Notes under the pieces: model-generated
Told to the model about the DNA's origin: nothing
Database searches by the model: none
The model's input: the letters and a program-made list of their open reading frames with translations, nothing else
Assembly: GCA_963726365.1 (NCBI GenBank)
Contig: CAVSCI010000022.1
Span: 1-64,000 of the forward strand
Direction of reading: 5' to 3'
Origin: JAABQG01 sp963726365
Lineage (GTDB): Bacteria; Pseudomonadota; Gammaproteobacteria; Burkholderiales; Burkholderiaceae_C
Length of the DNA: 64,000 nucleotides
Shown: in pieces, positions 18,642-29,054 of the stretch
Layout of the letters: the number at the start of each line of letters is the position of its first letter
Numbering within the stretch: position 1 is the first letter of the stretch
Translations under genes and position numbers: made by a program

Positions 18642-19772
18642 ATGACACGAGCGACTTCATCCAATCAACGCGGCCGGTTCAACGCGTGCCACCGCAATCA
18701 ACGGACCCCGTCCGGTCAAGCCGGTTTGACCCTGGTCGAATTGCTGGTGGCCCTGGTGCTGGGCTTGGTCCTGATTCTCGGGGTACTCAATATTTTTGTC
18801 TCGAACCGGGAAACCTTTCGCGTCACGGAAAATCTGGCGCGTATCCAGGAAAACGCACGCGCCGGCTTCGATTTCATGGCCCGCGATGTCCGGGAGGCGG
18901 GGCAAAACCCGTGCGGCACCACCCTGGTGGCCAACGTCATACGCAAAACCGGCGCGATTCCCTGGTGGGCCGACTGGAACAGTGGCCCGATCATTGGCGT
19001 TGACGGCAGCGTTGACAGGACTGACATCGTGGCGTTTGGCACCACCACCAACGCCCGCGTCGCCGGCACCGATGCCGTCCTGGTCATTCGGGCCGAGCAG
19101 GATGAGAAGGCCGTCATCAATCATCAAGCCGGTACGTTCGAAATGACGCTCAAGGCCGTCACGGGCCTGGTCGCGGACGACGTGGTGTTGGCCTGTGACA
19201 TGCAAGGTGCCGCCATTTTCCAGCTTGGAACGGTCAGCGCTGGCCTGAGCCTGATCAATTACGACCCTGGTTTTGCCGCTTTGAACTGCAGTGACAAACT
19301 GGGCTATCCAACACCAATCAATTGCGCGGCCCCGCCCGTCAAGGTTTTTCCGGCCGGTGCGGTGCTGTCCAAGCTTTCCGCCTCGTTCTGGTACATCGGC
19401 TACAGCGCCAGCGGCAAGCGTTCACTCTATAGAACCCGCATCATCAAGAAGACCGTCGCGGGTGTGCCCACCATCACGACGGAGCCCGAGGAAATGGTCA
19501 CCGGCGTGCAGGATCTGCAAATGACCTACCTGACCAAGAACGTCTCCACGGAGGCGCTGGCCACGGACTGGGTTGCGGCCAGCGATGCCGTGTTTGATCC
19601 TGGCGTCGGCGCCTGGTCAGAGGTCAACGTCAGCCAGGCGGTGGCCGCGCGCATCGTCATGACGCTGCAGAGTGAGGAAAACGTCGGGACCAACAATCTT
19701 CCGATCCAGCGCCAGCTGATTCACGTCGTCGGGCTGCGCAGCCGCGACACCCTTTTCGACAGTACGCCATGA
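18642..19772 (+). CDS. pilW: Type IV pilus assembly protein PilW
   Basis: A 376-residue minor pilin. A long basic leader is followed by the cleavage site AG|LTLVELLVALVLGLVLILGV and then by the PilW domain (ENARAGFDFMARDVREAGQN; IVMTLQSEENVG near the end). Its stop codon overlaps the pilX start by four bases. With PilV and PilX it is thought to form the tip complex that carries PilY1. Confidence 0.93.
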   Translation: MTRATSSNQRGRFNACHRNQRTPSGQAGLTLVELLVALVLGLVLILGVLNIFVSNRETFRVTENLARIQENARAGFDFMARDVREAGQNPCGTTLVANVIRKTGAIPWWADWNSGPIIGVDGSVDRTDIVAFGTTTNARVAGTDAVLVIRAEQDEKAVINHQAGTFEMTLKAVTGLVADDVVLACDMQGAAIFQLGTVSAGLSLINYDPGFAALNCSDKLGYPTPINCAAPPVKVFPAGAVLSKLSASFWYIGYSASGKRSLYRTRIIKKTVAGVPTITTEPEEMVTGVQDLQMTYLTKNVSTEALATDWVAASDAVFDPGVGAWSEVNVSQAVAARIVMTLQSEENVGTNNLPIQRQLIHVVGLRSRDTLFDSTP

Positions 19773-20311
19773 ACGCTTCCGGCCCAACCTCATCCCGTGC
19801 ATCCGCCCAGCAGCGCGGCATTGCGCTGATCACCAGCCTGATCCTGCTGGTGGTCATGACCCTGCTGGGGCTGGCGGTCATCCGCTCCATCACCCAGGAA
19901 GAGCGCATGGCGGGGCAGAACTACTCGCGCAGCCTGGCCTTCCAGTCCACCGAGTCCGCATTGCGCACGGTCGAAGAGTTGATCGAAACGAAGAAACCCA
20001 CGCCTGCGGCCGGCGCGGCCTGTGCGTTGGTGAATGGGCTCATGAGTTGCGGCGCGCCGCTTGCCACAGACACCCCCCGGTGGAATGACACGGCATTTGC
20101 CTCATGGGAAGCCCTGCCCGCCGTGGGCAGCGGCACCCTGGCGGTCACGCCGCAGTATTTTGTCGAATACCTCGGCAACACGTTTGCCTGCCGCCCGGGC
20201 AATGCAACGGACCCCAACGATTGCAAGCGTTATCGCATTACCGCGCGCAGCAGTGACGGCACCGGCGGCAAGACCATGGTCATGCTGCAGTCCGTCTATG
20301 CCACCGACTGA
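19769..20311 (+). CDS. pilX: Type IV pilus assembly protein PilX
   Basis: A 180-residue protein with the PilX N-terminus QQRGIALITSLILLVVMTLL and the signature QEERMAGQNYSRSLAFQSTE. PilX-type pilins often have this Gly-Ile-Ala-Leu form of the prepilin site. It is coupled to pilW by a four-base overlap and followed by pilY1 after 30 bp. Confidence 0.93.
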   Translation: MNASGPTSSRASAQQRGIALITSLILLVVMTLLGLAVIRSITQEERMAGQNYSRSLAFQSTESALRTVEELIETKKPTPAAGAACALVNGLMSCGAPLATDTPRWNDTAFASWEALPAVGSGTLAVTPQYFVEYLGNTFACRPGNATDPNDCKRYRITARSSDGTGGKTMVMLQSVYATD

Positions 20312-20341
20312 GGCGCCCCAGCGTACAGACAAGGAACCGTC

Positions 20342-23300
20342 ATGAAGTACACCAACTACTTTTCCCTGAGTGTCAAGTCCATCGCCCTGACCCTGGCGGC
20401 CTTTGCCGCGCTGGTCTCCAGCGCGGTCACCATCCCCAACACACCGCTGGTCACCCAGGTCACGGCCAAGCCCATGGTGATGCTGGTCGCCGGCAAGGAC
20501 CACAAGCTTTTTTACGAAGCCTACAACGACGCCGGCGACATCGATGGCGACGGCTCCATCGACATCCGCTTCAAGCCCACCATCACCTACTACGGCCTGT
20601 TTGATCCCAAGGTCTGCTACAAGCACAACGACAAAGGTGACAACACCGGGCTGTTCACCCCGTATTCCGCTGCGGGGACTTTGAATACCTGTTCGGGCAA
20701 GTGGTCAGGCAACTGGCTCAACTACATCACCACCGCCCGCATCGACTCGCTGCGCAAGGTGCTGTATGGCGGCTACCGTGAAGTGGACAGCACCACCCAG
20801 ACCATTCTGCGCCGCGCCTATATTCCCCAGGACGCCCATTCCTGGGCCAAGGAATACACCAGTGAAGCGGTCGACGGCTACAAGATCAAGGACTACACGC
20901 CCCTTGACCCGCCAGACGCCAACAAACGCCACTTCTTCGGCAACCTGACCTCCAATTCAGGCACCGACTGCGCCACGCTGAGCGATTGCAGCGGACGACC
21001 GCCCCGGATGTCGGTGGTGAAGAACTCTGGCAAGCGGGTCTGGGAATGGGCCTCCAAGGAACGCCCGGTGCTGGATGGCAGCCATGGGGGCGATCGAAAG
21101 GATTACACCGTGCGCGTGGAAGTCTGCACTGCCACGTACAACGAAGGCTGCAAGAAGTATGGTTCGGTGTACAAGCCGACCGGCCTGCTGCACGATTACG
21201 GCGAAACCGACTCCATGCTGTTTGGCCTGATCACGGGCAGCTACGACAAGAACATGTCGGGCGGCCTGCTGCGCAAAGTGGTGTCCTCGTTCAAGGACGA
21301 GGTGGACCCCGCCACCGGCATTTTCACGAGCAACGCCAACATCGTGAAAACCTTCGACAACCTGCGCATCCGCGATTTCAACAACGGCCGGACAGACCAG
21401 GCCTACAAAGGGGGCTGGCTCGCTACCGCGCCCATGGCCGAGGGCGACTTCCCGGACTGGGGCAACCCGATTGGTGAAATGATGTACGAAGGCGTGCGCT
21501 ATTTCGCAGGGAAAGCGCTGCCGACCCCGTCTTTCACCTCGGGCGGCGCGGTGGATGCGCAGGTCGGTCTGAGTACCGTTACCTGGGACGACCCCTATTC
21601 CAGCGCCAGCAAAGCCCAGGCACCGCGATGCGCCAAGGCCAACTTCCTGACCATTTCCGACATCAACCCCTCTTTTGACTCGGACCAGTTGCCGGGCACC
21701 TCGTTCGGCGTCTTCGGCAGCGACATGGGGGCCGATCGACGTGACCAAAGAGGCCGACTTCATCAGCGGCGTCGAATCCGGCGTCGTCGGGCAGCGGTTT
21801 ATCGGGGAATCCCTTTCAAACACGCCCACGTCCGACTCGGCCCCGACCGTCAAGAACGTCACCTCGCTGGGCAATATTCGCGGGCTGGCACCCGAGGAAC
21901 CGACCAAGCAGGGCAGCTACTACGCTGCGGCGGTAGCGTCCTATGCGAAACGGAACGACCTTCGCAGCGATCTGGCGGGGTCGCAAAACATCGACACCTT
22001 TGCCGTGGCCCTGGCGTCGCCGCTGCCGCGCATGGAAGTGCCGATCCCCAACAGTGGCGGCAAGAAGATCACGCTGGTGCCCTTTCGCCAAATCGGTCGG
22101 CGGCGGCGCCGGCAGCGGCAACATCTCCAACGCCAAAGGCAGTTTCCAGCCGACGAACCAGATCGTCGATTTTTATGTGGAAACGATCGCCAATTCCGGC
22201 GCGGCTGACGCTAACGCGAGCGTCAATGGCGGCCTCTTCTATGCCAAGTTCCGCATCAACTATGAAGACGTCGAGCAAGGCGCCGACCATGACATGGACG
22301 CCATCGTCGAATACGAAGTCAAGGCGAACAGCAATGGCGACCGTGACGGTCATCGTGAAACCTACCTATGAGGCAGGCAGTATCCAGCATTCCATCGGCT
22401 ATATCATCTCGGGCACCACCAAGGACGGTGTCTATCTCGTGGTGCAGGATGAAAACGTCGACCGCCCTTACTTCCTGAACGTGCCGCCCGGCAAGGACCC
22501 CGGCTATTGCGACGTCGCCACCATGCCGAACGAATGCAAGAAGCTGCCGTACATTGGTGGCGCGGGCAGCCTGGAAAAAAGCACCAGAACGTTCACCGCC
22601 AGCAGCAGCAGCGCGCCACGCTGCTCAAGGACCCGCTCTGGTACGCCGCCAAGTGGGGCGGCTTCAACGACCTGAACCCGGGCACCGGGCAAAACGTGCC
22701 CGACCTGACCAGCGAATGGGACACAAACGGGGATGGCGTGCCAGACACCTACTTCCTGGTGCAAAACCCGCTGAAGCTGAAGGACGCCCTGAAACGCGCC
22801 TTTGACGCGATCTTCAAGACCAACTCCAGTGCCAGCAACGTCATTGCCAACAGTTCCAGCGTGTCCAGCACGACGCGTGTCTTCCAGGCGCGCTTCAATG
22901 CCGTGCGCTGGTCGGGCGACCTGGTGGCCTACCCGATCACCAGTGACGGCGTCAGCGGCAACCAGGACTGGAACGCCCGACTCAGGATGCCGGCAGCGGG
23001 CGCGCGCAAGCTGTTCGTCCGCACCACGGGCGGCACGACGACGCTGTTTGAGTGGGGCAGCCTGCCGTCGGCTGACAAGACCTTGCTGGGCAACAGCCAG
23101 AACCTCGTGAACTACCTGCGCGGGGACCGTACCAACGAGGTGCAGGGCGCAGGCGGCATATTCCGCACCCGCGCCCAGGACACCGTGCTGGGCGATATCG
23201 TGCACTCTGCCCCGTTCTATGAAAAGGACAGCGACACGGTTTACGTCGGCGCCAACGACGGCATGCTCCACGCATTCAAGGGCAGCGACGGCACCGTGCC

Positions 23301-24669
23301 GGGCAGCGCCGGCACGGAACTGTTCGGCTTCATTCCATCAGAAGCCATTCCCCGCCTCAAGAACACGGCCGCAACCGGCTATGTCCACGAGTACTTTGTC
23401 GACGGCGATGTGACGGTGTCGCCCAAGACCACGGAAACCGGAAACAAGAACCTGCTCTTCGCCGCAATGGGGCGGGGCGGCAAAGGCCTGTTCTCGCTCG
23501 ATGTGACCGATCCCACAACTTTTAGTGCGTCGAAGTTCCTTTGGGAATACACGCCCACCGGCAGTTCTGCAGCCGCTGCCGATAACGACCTGGGACTCAT
23601 GCTGGGACGGCCCGTCTACGCCAAGATGAACAACGGCACGGCCGCGATCATCATGGGCAACGGCTACAACAGCACCAGTGGCACGGCCGCACTCTACATT
23701 TTTCTGCTGAACACGTCTGGCGCGTTGACCAGTGTCGTGAAGCTTGACACCCATACCCTCGGTGACAACGGGCTGGCGACACCGGGCGTGATCGATGCCG
23801 ATGGCAACGGCACGGTTGACTATATTTATGCGGGAGACCTCAAGGGCAATGTGTGGAAGTTCGACGTGAGCGGCGCCACCACTGCGTCCTGGAAGGTCGA
23901 CCTGAGCCCCCTGCCCCTGACCCCCAACCCGCTTTTCAAGGCCAGGGATGCGTCGAACAATCCGCAACCCATCACCGCGCCGATCACTGTGGCGGTCAAT
24001 ACCGACCTGGCGGATGCGAATGCCGGCAAGCGCTTCCTCTTCTTTGGCACGGGCTCCTATTTCCGCACGGGCGACCCGACCAACACGGCCATCCAGACCT
24101 GGTATGGACTGATCGATGAAGGCTCGGTGATCGCCGACCGGTCGAACATGCAGCCCCGCACGGTCGCAGCCACCGGTACCTTCGCGGGAAAATCCGTGCG
24201 GGCGTTTTCAGTCGCGGGCACGAACGACATGGCAGGAAAGAGCGGCTGGTATCTGGATTTCACCACTACCCCCCCCGGGGAGCGCATGGTCACCGAGCCC
24301 GTCGCCTACAAACTCGCAACGAACGTGCTGGTGGCCAGTTCCATCATTCCGTCAGGCAGTGACCCCTGCGTGCCCGGAGGCACGGGCTACGTCAACGCGC
24401 TCAATCCGTTCACGGGAGGATCCCTGGGCGTGGGCATCCTGGATGTGAACAACAACAAGAATTACAAGGACGACGTCCTCTCGGGCCTGTTCATTGGTTC
24501 GGTCGATCTGGGCGTGGGCCTGCCGAGCCGGCCGACCCTGATCGGCAACCGGCTGGTGGTCGGTGGCACCAACCCGGATGACAAGAACCCGATTTCCGAT
24601 GTGGGCGTCAACCTGGGCTTCGCCCCCATCAAAGGCCGCATCTCGTGGCGTGAAATCATCAAAGACTGA
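20342..24669 (+). CDS. pilY1: Type IV pilus tip adhesin/biogenesis factor PilY1, four frame breaks
   Basis: About 1,440 residues with a signal peptide (SIALTLAAFAALVSSAV). The N-terminal part carries a calcium-type loop DIDGDGSID near residue 66. The C-terminal half is the PilY1 beta-propeller (DTVLGDIVHSAPFYE, YVGANDGMLHAF, GRGGKGLFSLDV) with the classic calcium loop DADGNGTVD near residue 1150. PilY1 sits at the pilus tip or outer membrane and controls extension, retraction and adhesion. Frame breaks lie near 21730 (extra G in DMG/PIDV), 22090, 22335 and 22600; the net length change fits three insertions and one deletion. With these repaired, the propeller, both loops and the C-terminus are intact. 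Confidence 0.93.
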
Positions 24670-24674
24670 ACATC

Positions 24675-25094
24675 ATGCAAAAACACAATCACCGGGGTTT
24701 TACGCTGATCGAACTGATGATCACGGTGGCGATCATCGGCATCATCGCAGCCATTGCCTTCCCGAGCTATCAACGGCATGGTTTGCGCACCAAGCGGGTC
24801 GCCGCGCAGGGATGCCTGCTGGAGTTCGCGCAGTACATGGAACGCGCCTACACCACGTCGATGACCTATGTGGGCGCCACATTGCCCAATACGGCGTGCC
24901 GAACCGATACCGCCAATTTCTACACCATTGCTTTCGCATCGGGCGAGCCCACGGCGACCACTTTCCGGATCGTTGCCACGCCTCAAGGCCGGCAGGCGGA
25001 CGACACCGAATGCGCAGCGGTTTCCATCAACCAGGCTGGCGTCAAGACAAGTTCCGGGACACTGCCAAGCAATGATCCGAAGTGCTGGCGGTGA
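24675..25094 (+). CDS. pilE: Type IV pilin, PilE-like minor pilin
   Basis: A 139-residue prepilin with a very short leader and the site RG|FTLIELMITVAIIGIIAAIA. The C-terminal region has a disulfide-type pair of cysteines (around NTACRTDTANFYTIAF and DDTECAAV) as in PilE of the minor-pilin clusters. It begins 5 bp after pilY1 and overlaps the ribD start by 23 bp, so the pilus operon runs straight into the riboflavin operon. Confidence 0.9.
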   Translation: MQKHNHRGFTLIELMITVAIIGIIAAIAFPSYQRHGLRTKRVAAQGCLLEFAQYMERAYTTSMTYVGATLPNTACRTDTANFYTIAFASGEPTATTFRIVATPQGRQADDTECAAVSINQAGVKTSSGTLPSNDPKCWR

Positions 25095-26227
25095 CAGTTC
25101 GTTGGCGGGCGCAGGCCTGCCAGCGCCCCTCGCGCAGGCCTTGAGGCTGTCACAGTACTCAATCAACCTCACCAGCCCCAATCCCCGTGTCGGCTGCGTA
25201 TTGACTTCCCCGGACGGAGCAGTCATCGGCGCCGGCCACACACAACAAGCCGGCGGTCCTCACGCGGAAATCATGGCCCTGCGCGATGCGCAGGCGCGTG
25301 GCGCATCGACCCGGGGCGCCACCGCCTGGGTCACGCTGGAGCCCTGCGCCCATCACGGACGCACCGGGCCCTGCTGCGATGCCTTGATCGAAGCCGGCAT
25401 CTCGAGAGTGGTCGCGTCCATCGCCGATCCCAACCCGCTGGTGGGCGGCCAGGGTTTCGCGCGTTTGCGGGCGGCGGGCGTCGACGTGGAAGTCGGCCCC
25501 GGTGCCGATGAATCCCGCGAACTCAATATCGGTTTCTTCAGCCGCATGCAGCGCCAGACGCCCTGGGTGCGGATGAAGATCGCCGCCTCGCTCGACGGCA
25601 CGACCGCGCTGACCAATGGCAAGAGCCAGTGGATCACCTCAGCGCCGGCGCGTGCTGATGGCCACGCCTGGCGCGCGCGCGCCTGCGCCGTGCTGACCGG
25701 CATCGGCACCGTGCTGGACGACAACCCGCGACTCGACGTGCGCCTCGTCGATACGCCACGCCAGCCGCATCTGGTGGTGGTGGACAGCCGGCTCGAAACC
25801 CCCCTGGACGCGCAACTCTTCACGCCCGGTCGCCAGATCTTCATCTACGCAGCAGTTCAGGACGAATCCCGCAAGGCCGCGCTGGAGGCCCGGGGCGCCA
25901 CGGTGATCTATCTGCCCGGCCAGCAAGCCGGGACCGAAGGACAAGGTCGACCTGGCCGCCATGCTGCGCGATCTGGCCCGGCGCGAGATCAACGAGTTGC
26001 ACGTGGAAGCCGGCCACAAGCTCAACGGCTCGCTCATCCGCGAGGCTCTGGTGGACGAGTTCGTGGTCTACCTGGCGCCAAAGCTCATCGGACAAGGGCA
26101 CGCCATGGCCAGCTTCGGCCCCCTGACGGCGCTGGACGATGCCGTGCCGCTGGCGTTCATGTCCACGCAGATGATCGGCCCGGACCTGCGCGTTGTGGCC
26201 CGGATTCCGGGTCGAGACGCCTTTTAG
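25072..26227 (+). CDS. ribD: Bifunctional riboflavin biosynthesis deaminase/reductase, one frame break
   Basis: RibD deaminates the first pyrimidine of the pathway and then reduces its ribose side chain. The deaminase domain (about residues 15-150) has the zinc ligands in GPHAEIMALRD (His near 63) and EPCAHHGRTGPCCDALIEAG. The reductase domain starts at WVRMKIAASLDGTTALTNGK and ends VVARIPGRDAF. A one-base insertion near 25932 (ggg-a-ccg) breaks the reductase after YLPGQQAG; the restored text reads PKDKVDLAAMLRDLARREIN. The chosen ATG lies inside the end of pilE. It is first in ribD-ribE-ribBA-ribH-nusB. I see no FMN riboswitch upstream. Confidence 0.94.
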
Positions 26228-26283
26228 ACAGGTTTTACGCCGCCGGCCCCGGGACGGGCGCCAATCCCTGCGAAAATGCCCGG

Positions 26284-26929
26284 ATGTTTACCGGAATCAT
26301 TACCGGCGTGGGGCGTATCGTCGCCGTCCACGACCTGGGCAGCTCTTTGGACCACGGCAAGCGCCTCACCCTCGAGGCGCCCGCCGGCTACCTCGACGAT
26401 GTCGGTCTTGGCGACAGCATTGCGCTCAACGGCGCCTGCATGACGGTCACCACGGTGTCCCCCGCCACCCGGCAGTTCACCATCGACATTTCAGCCGAAT
26501 CGCTCGACAAGACCGCAGGCCTCGCCCAGACGGGGCCGGTCAACCTGGAAAAGGCCTTGCGCGCCCATGACCGGCTCGGCGGCCATATCGTTTCGGGCCA
26601 TGTGGATGGCATTGGCCGCGTGACACTTTTTGCCCGGGTGGGTGAAAGCTGGGAACTGCGCATCCTCGCGCCCGGCGCGCTGGGCAAGTACCTGGCCTAC
26701 AAGGGCTCGATCACCGTCAATGGCGTCAGCCTCACCGTGAACCGCATCAAGGACAATGCCCGAAGGGTGTGAAGTCAGCATCAACCTGATTCCGCACACC
26801 GTCGAGAACACCGCCCTCGGCGCGCTTCAGGAGAACGCCGCCGTCAACCTGGAAATCGACCTGATCGCGCGCTATGTGGAACGCATGCTCAGCACCGACC
26901 CCACGCATTCACCCAAGGAATCCGCATGA
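26284..26929 (+). CDS. ribE: Riboflavin synthase alpha subunit, one frame break
   Basis: This enzyme dismutates two 6,7-dimethyl-8-ribityllumazine molecules into riboflavin. It begins MFTGIITGVGRI, the invariant start, and shows the duplicated lumazine-binding domains (GDSIALNGACMTVTT in the first, GSITVNGVSLTVN in the second). One extra C near 26760 breaks the frame; the restored text continues NAEGCEVSINLIPHTVENTA. Its stop overlaps the ribBA start (ATGA). The gene is named ribC in some annotations. Confidence 0.95.
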
Positions 26930-28044
26930 CTGCCCCCACCCCCGTTCCCATCTCCCCGGTGGAGGACATCATTGCCGACATCCGTGCCGGCCGCATGGTC
27001 ATCCTGGTCGATGAGGAGGACCGCGAGAACGAGGGCGACCTGGTGCTGGCGGCCGACCACGTCACGCCCGAAGCCATCAACTTCATGGCGCGTTTCGGCC
27101 GGGGTCTGATCTGCCTGACGCTGACCCGCGAGCGCTGCGAGCACCTGCGCCTGCCGCCCATGGCCGCGCGCAACGGCACGTTCTACAGCACGGCCTTCAC
27201 GGTGTCGATCGAGGCCGCCGAAGGCGTGACCACGGGCATTTCGGCGGCCGACCGGGCGCGCACCGTTCAGGCCGCGGTCGCCAGCAATGCCCAGCCGGCC
27301 GACCTGGTTCAGCCCGGCCACATCTTTCCGCTGCAGGCGGTGGACGGCGGCGTGCTGATCCGCGCGGGGCACACCGAGGCCGGCTGCGACCTGGCTGCCA
27401 TGGCCGGCTGCTCGCCGGCGGCCGTGATCTGCGAGATCATGAAGGACGACGGCACGATGGCCCGCCTGCCCGACTTGCAGCTCTTCGCGGCGGAACACGG
27501 CCTGAAGATCGGCACGATTGCCGACCTGATCCACCACCGCAGTCGCAATGAATCGCTGGTCGAGAAGATCGGCGCGCGTCCCCTGCAGACTGCCTACGGC
27601 GAATTCACGGCCCATGCGTTCCGTGACAAGACCAGCCAGTCGGTTCATCTGGCGCTGGTCAAGGGCCGCTGGGAGGCCGGCGACACCGTGCCAGTGCGGG
27701 TGCATGAGCCGCTGTCGGTGCTCGACGCGCTGGAAGTCAACCGCTCCATGCATTCGTGGGGCCTGGACACCAGCCTGCATTACCTGGCCAGCCAGGGCAA
27801 GGGCGTGGCCGTGCTGCTCAATTGCGGCGAGAGTGCCGGGCAATTGCTGGAACAGTTTGAAGGCACCGCGCGCGCCGCCCAGGCGCCCGAGCGCGGTCGC
27901 ATGGACCTGCGCACCTACGGCATTGGCGCGCAGATCCTGCGCGAATGTGGCGTGCACAAGATGCGCCTCATGGGCAACCCGCGCCGCATGCCCAGCATGA
28001 CCGGCTACGGCCTGGAAATCACCGGCTACATCCCCAAGGAATAA
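26926..28044 (+). CDS. ribBA: 3,4-dihydroxy-2-butanone-4-phosphate synthase with a degenerate GTP cyclohydrolase II half (RibBA, RibBX-like)
   Basis: Residues 1 to about 205 are a full RibB domain: DEEDRENEGDLVLAADHVTP carries the acidic metal site, and GHTEAGCDLAAMAG is present near residue 150. The second half keeps the overall GTP cyclohydrolase II outline (QSVHLALVKG...VPVRVHEPLSVLDALE, and a C-terminal LRTYGIGAQILRECGVHKMR). It lacks the zinc-binding cysteines that normally follow V-R-V-H-S-E-C and L-R-C-D-C-G. The expected product is therefore an active DHBP synthase with a non-catalytic C-terminal domain. A separate ribA should exist elsewhere in the genome. It is tightly coupled to ribE and to ribH (3-bp gap). 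Confidence 0.93.
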   Translation: MTAPTPVPISPVEDIIADIRAGRMVILVDEEDRENEGDLVLAADHVTPEAINFMARFGRGLICLTLTRERCEHLRLPPMAARNGTFYSTAFTVSIEAAEGVTTGISAADRARTVQAAVASNAQPADLVQPGHIFPLQAVDGGVLIRAGHTEAGCDLAAMAGCSPAAVICEIMKDDGTMARLPDLQLFAAEHGLKIGTIADLIHHRSRNESLVEKIGARPLQTAYGEFTAHAFRDKTSQSVHLALVKGRWEAGDTVPVRVHEPLSVLDALEVNRSMHSWGLDTSLHYLASQGKGVAVLLNCGESAGQLLEQFEGTARAAQAPERGRMDLRTYGIGAQILRECGVHKMRLMGNPRRMPSMTGYGLEITGYIPKE

Positions 28045-28047
28045 ATC

Positions 28048-28512
28048 ATGTTTGGCGCAGAAAAAGGAACAGCCGACCGGCTGGATGGCAAGAAACTGTA
28101 TATCGGCATCGTGCAGGCCCGCTTCAACGAAAGCATCACCGACGCGCTGGCGGCGGCCTGCCTGGCCGAACTGGAAGCGCTCGGCGTGAACCCGAAACAC
28201 ATCGACCATGTGCGCGTGCCGGGCGCGCTGGAGGTGCCCGTGGCGCTGCTGGCACTGGCCGAGAAAGACAAGTACGACGCGCTGATTGCGCTGGGTTGCA
28301 TCATTCGCGGTGAAACCTACCACTTCGAGCTGGTCGCCAACGAGTCCGGCGCTGGTGTCAGCCGCATCGCGCTGGACTACCAGCTGCCGGTGGCCAATGC
28401 CATCATCACCACCGAGAACGTCGAGCAGGCCGTTGCCCGCCAGACCGACAAGGGCCGGGACGCCGCCCGTGTGGCGGTGGAAATGGCCAACCTGCTGGAC
28501 GAAATTACATGA
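28048..28512 (+). CDS. ribH: 6,7-dimethyl-8-ribityllumazine synthase
   Basis: A 154-residue lumazine synthase, which condenses the RibB and RibD products and assembles into pentamers or capsids. Typical blocks are IGIVQARFNESITDALAAAC, VPGALEVPVALLALA, ALGCIIRGETYHFELVANES and IALDYQLPVANAIITTEN. The stop overlaps the nusB start by four bases, the common ribH-nusB coupling. Confidence 0.97.
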   Translation: MFGAEKGTADRLDGKKLYIGIVQARFNESITDALAAACLAELEALGVNPKHIDHVRVPGALEVPVALLALAEKDKYDALIALGCIIRGETYHFELVANESGAGVSRIALDYQLPVANAIITTENVEQAVARQTDKGRDAARVAVEMANLLDEIT

Positions 28513-29054
28513 GCGACACTCCGGCAAAACCCGCAGCGTCGGGCAAGCGACCGCCCCGCCAGGTCCGCACCGGCACGACCGGCACGGGCGCGCGCAAGGC
28601 GGCCTCCAAATCCGTGCGCAGCCGCGCGCGTGAGTTTGCGCTGCAGGGCCTGTACCAGCACCTGGTCGGCGGCAACCAGACCAGCGACATCGATGCCTTC
28701 ACCCGGGACCTGGCCGGGTTCCACAAGGCCGACTCGGCGCACTACGACGCCCTGCTGCACGGCTGCATCGAACAGGCGGGCGATCTGGATGCGCTGATCC
28801 TGCCCCTGCTCGACCGCAAGATGGCTGAAATCTCGCCCATCGAGCACGGCATCATGTGGATCGGCGCCTGGGAGTTCCTGCACTGCCCCGACGTGCCCTG
28901 GCGGGTGGCGCTGAACGAGTGCATCGAACTGGCCAAGGAATTTGGCGGCACCGACGGCCACAAGTACGTCAATGCGGTGCTCAACGGACTGGCCCCGCAG
29001 TTGCGCGCGGCCGAGGTCGAAGCCGACCGCCAGAGCGGCAAAGCCCGTCCATGA
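28509..29054 (+). CDS. nusB: Transcription antitermination factor NusB
   Basis: NusB binds boxA RNA with NusE in rRNA antitermination. The 181-residue protein has a low-complexity basic N-terminal extension of about 35 residues before the all-helical domain (SRAREFALQGLYQHLVGGNQ; EISPIEHGIMWIGAWEFLHC; ALNECIELAKEFGGTDGHKY). It overlaps the following aminotransferase start by four bases. Confidence 0.95.
   Translation: MSDTPAKPAASGKRPPRQVRTGTTGTGARKAASKSVRSRAREFALQGLYQHLVGGNQTSDIDAFTRDLAGFHKADSAHYDALLHGCIEQAGDLDALILPLLDRKMAEISPIEHGIMWIGAWEFLHCPDVPWRVALNECIELAKEFGGTDGHKYVNAVLNGLAPQLRAAEVEADRQSGKARP

Noticed and set aside
25000..25110. FMN riboswitch upstream of ribD
   Set aside because: The conserved RFN core blocks are absent, and the region is coding sequence of pilE.
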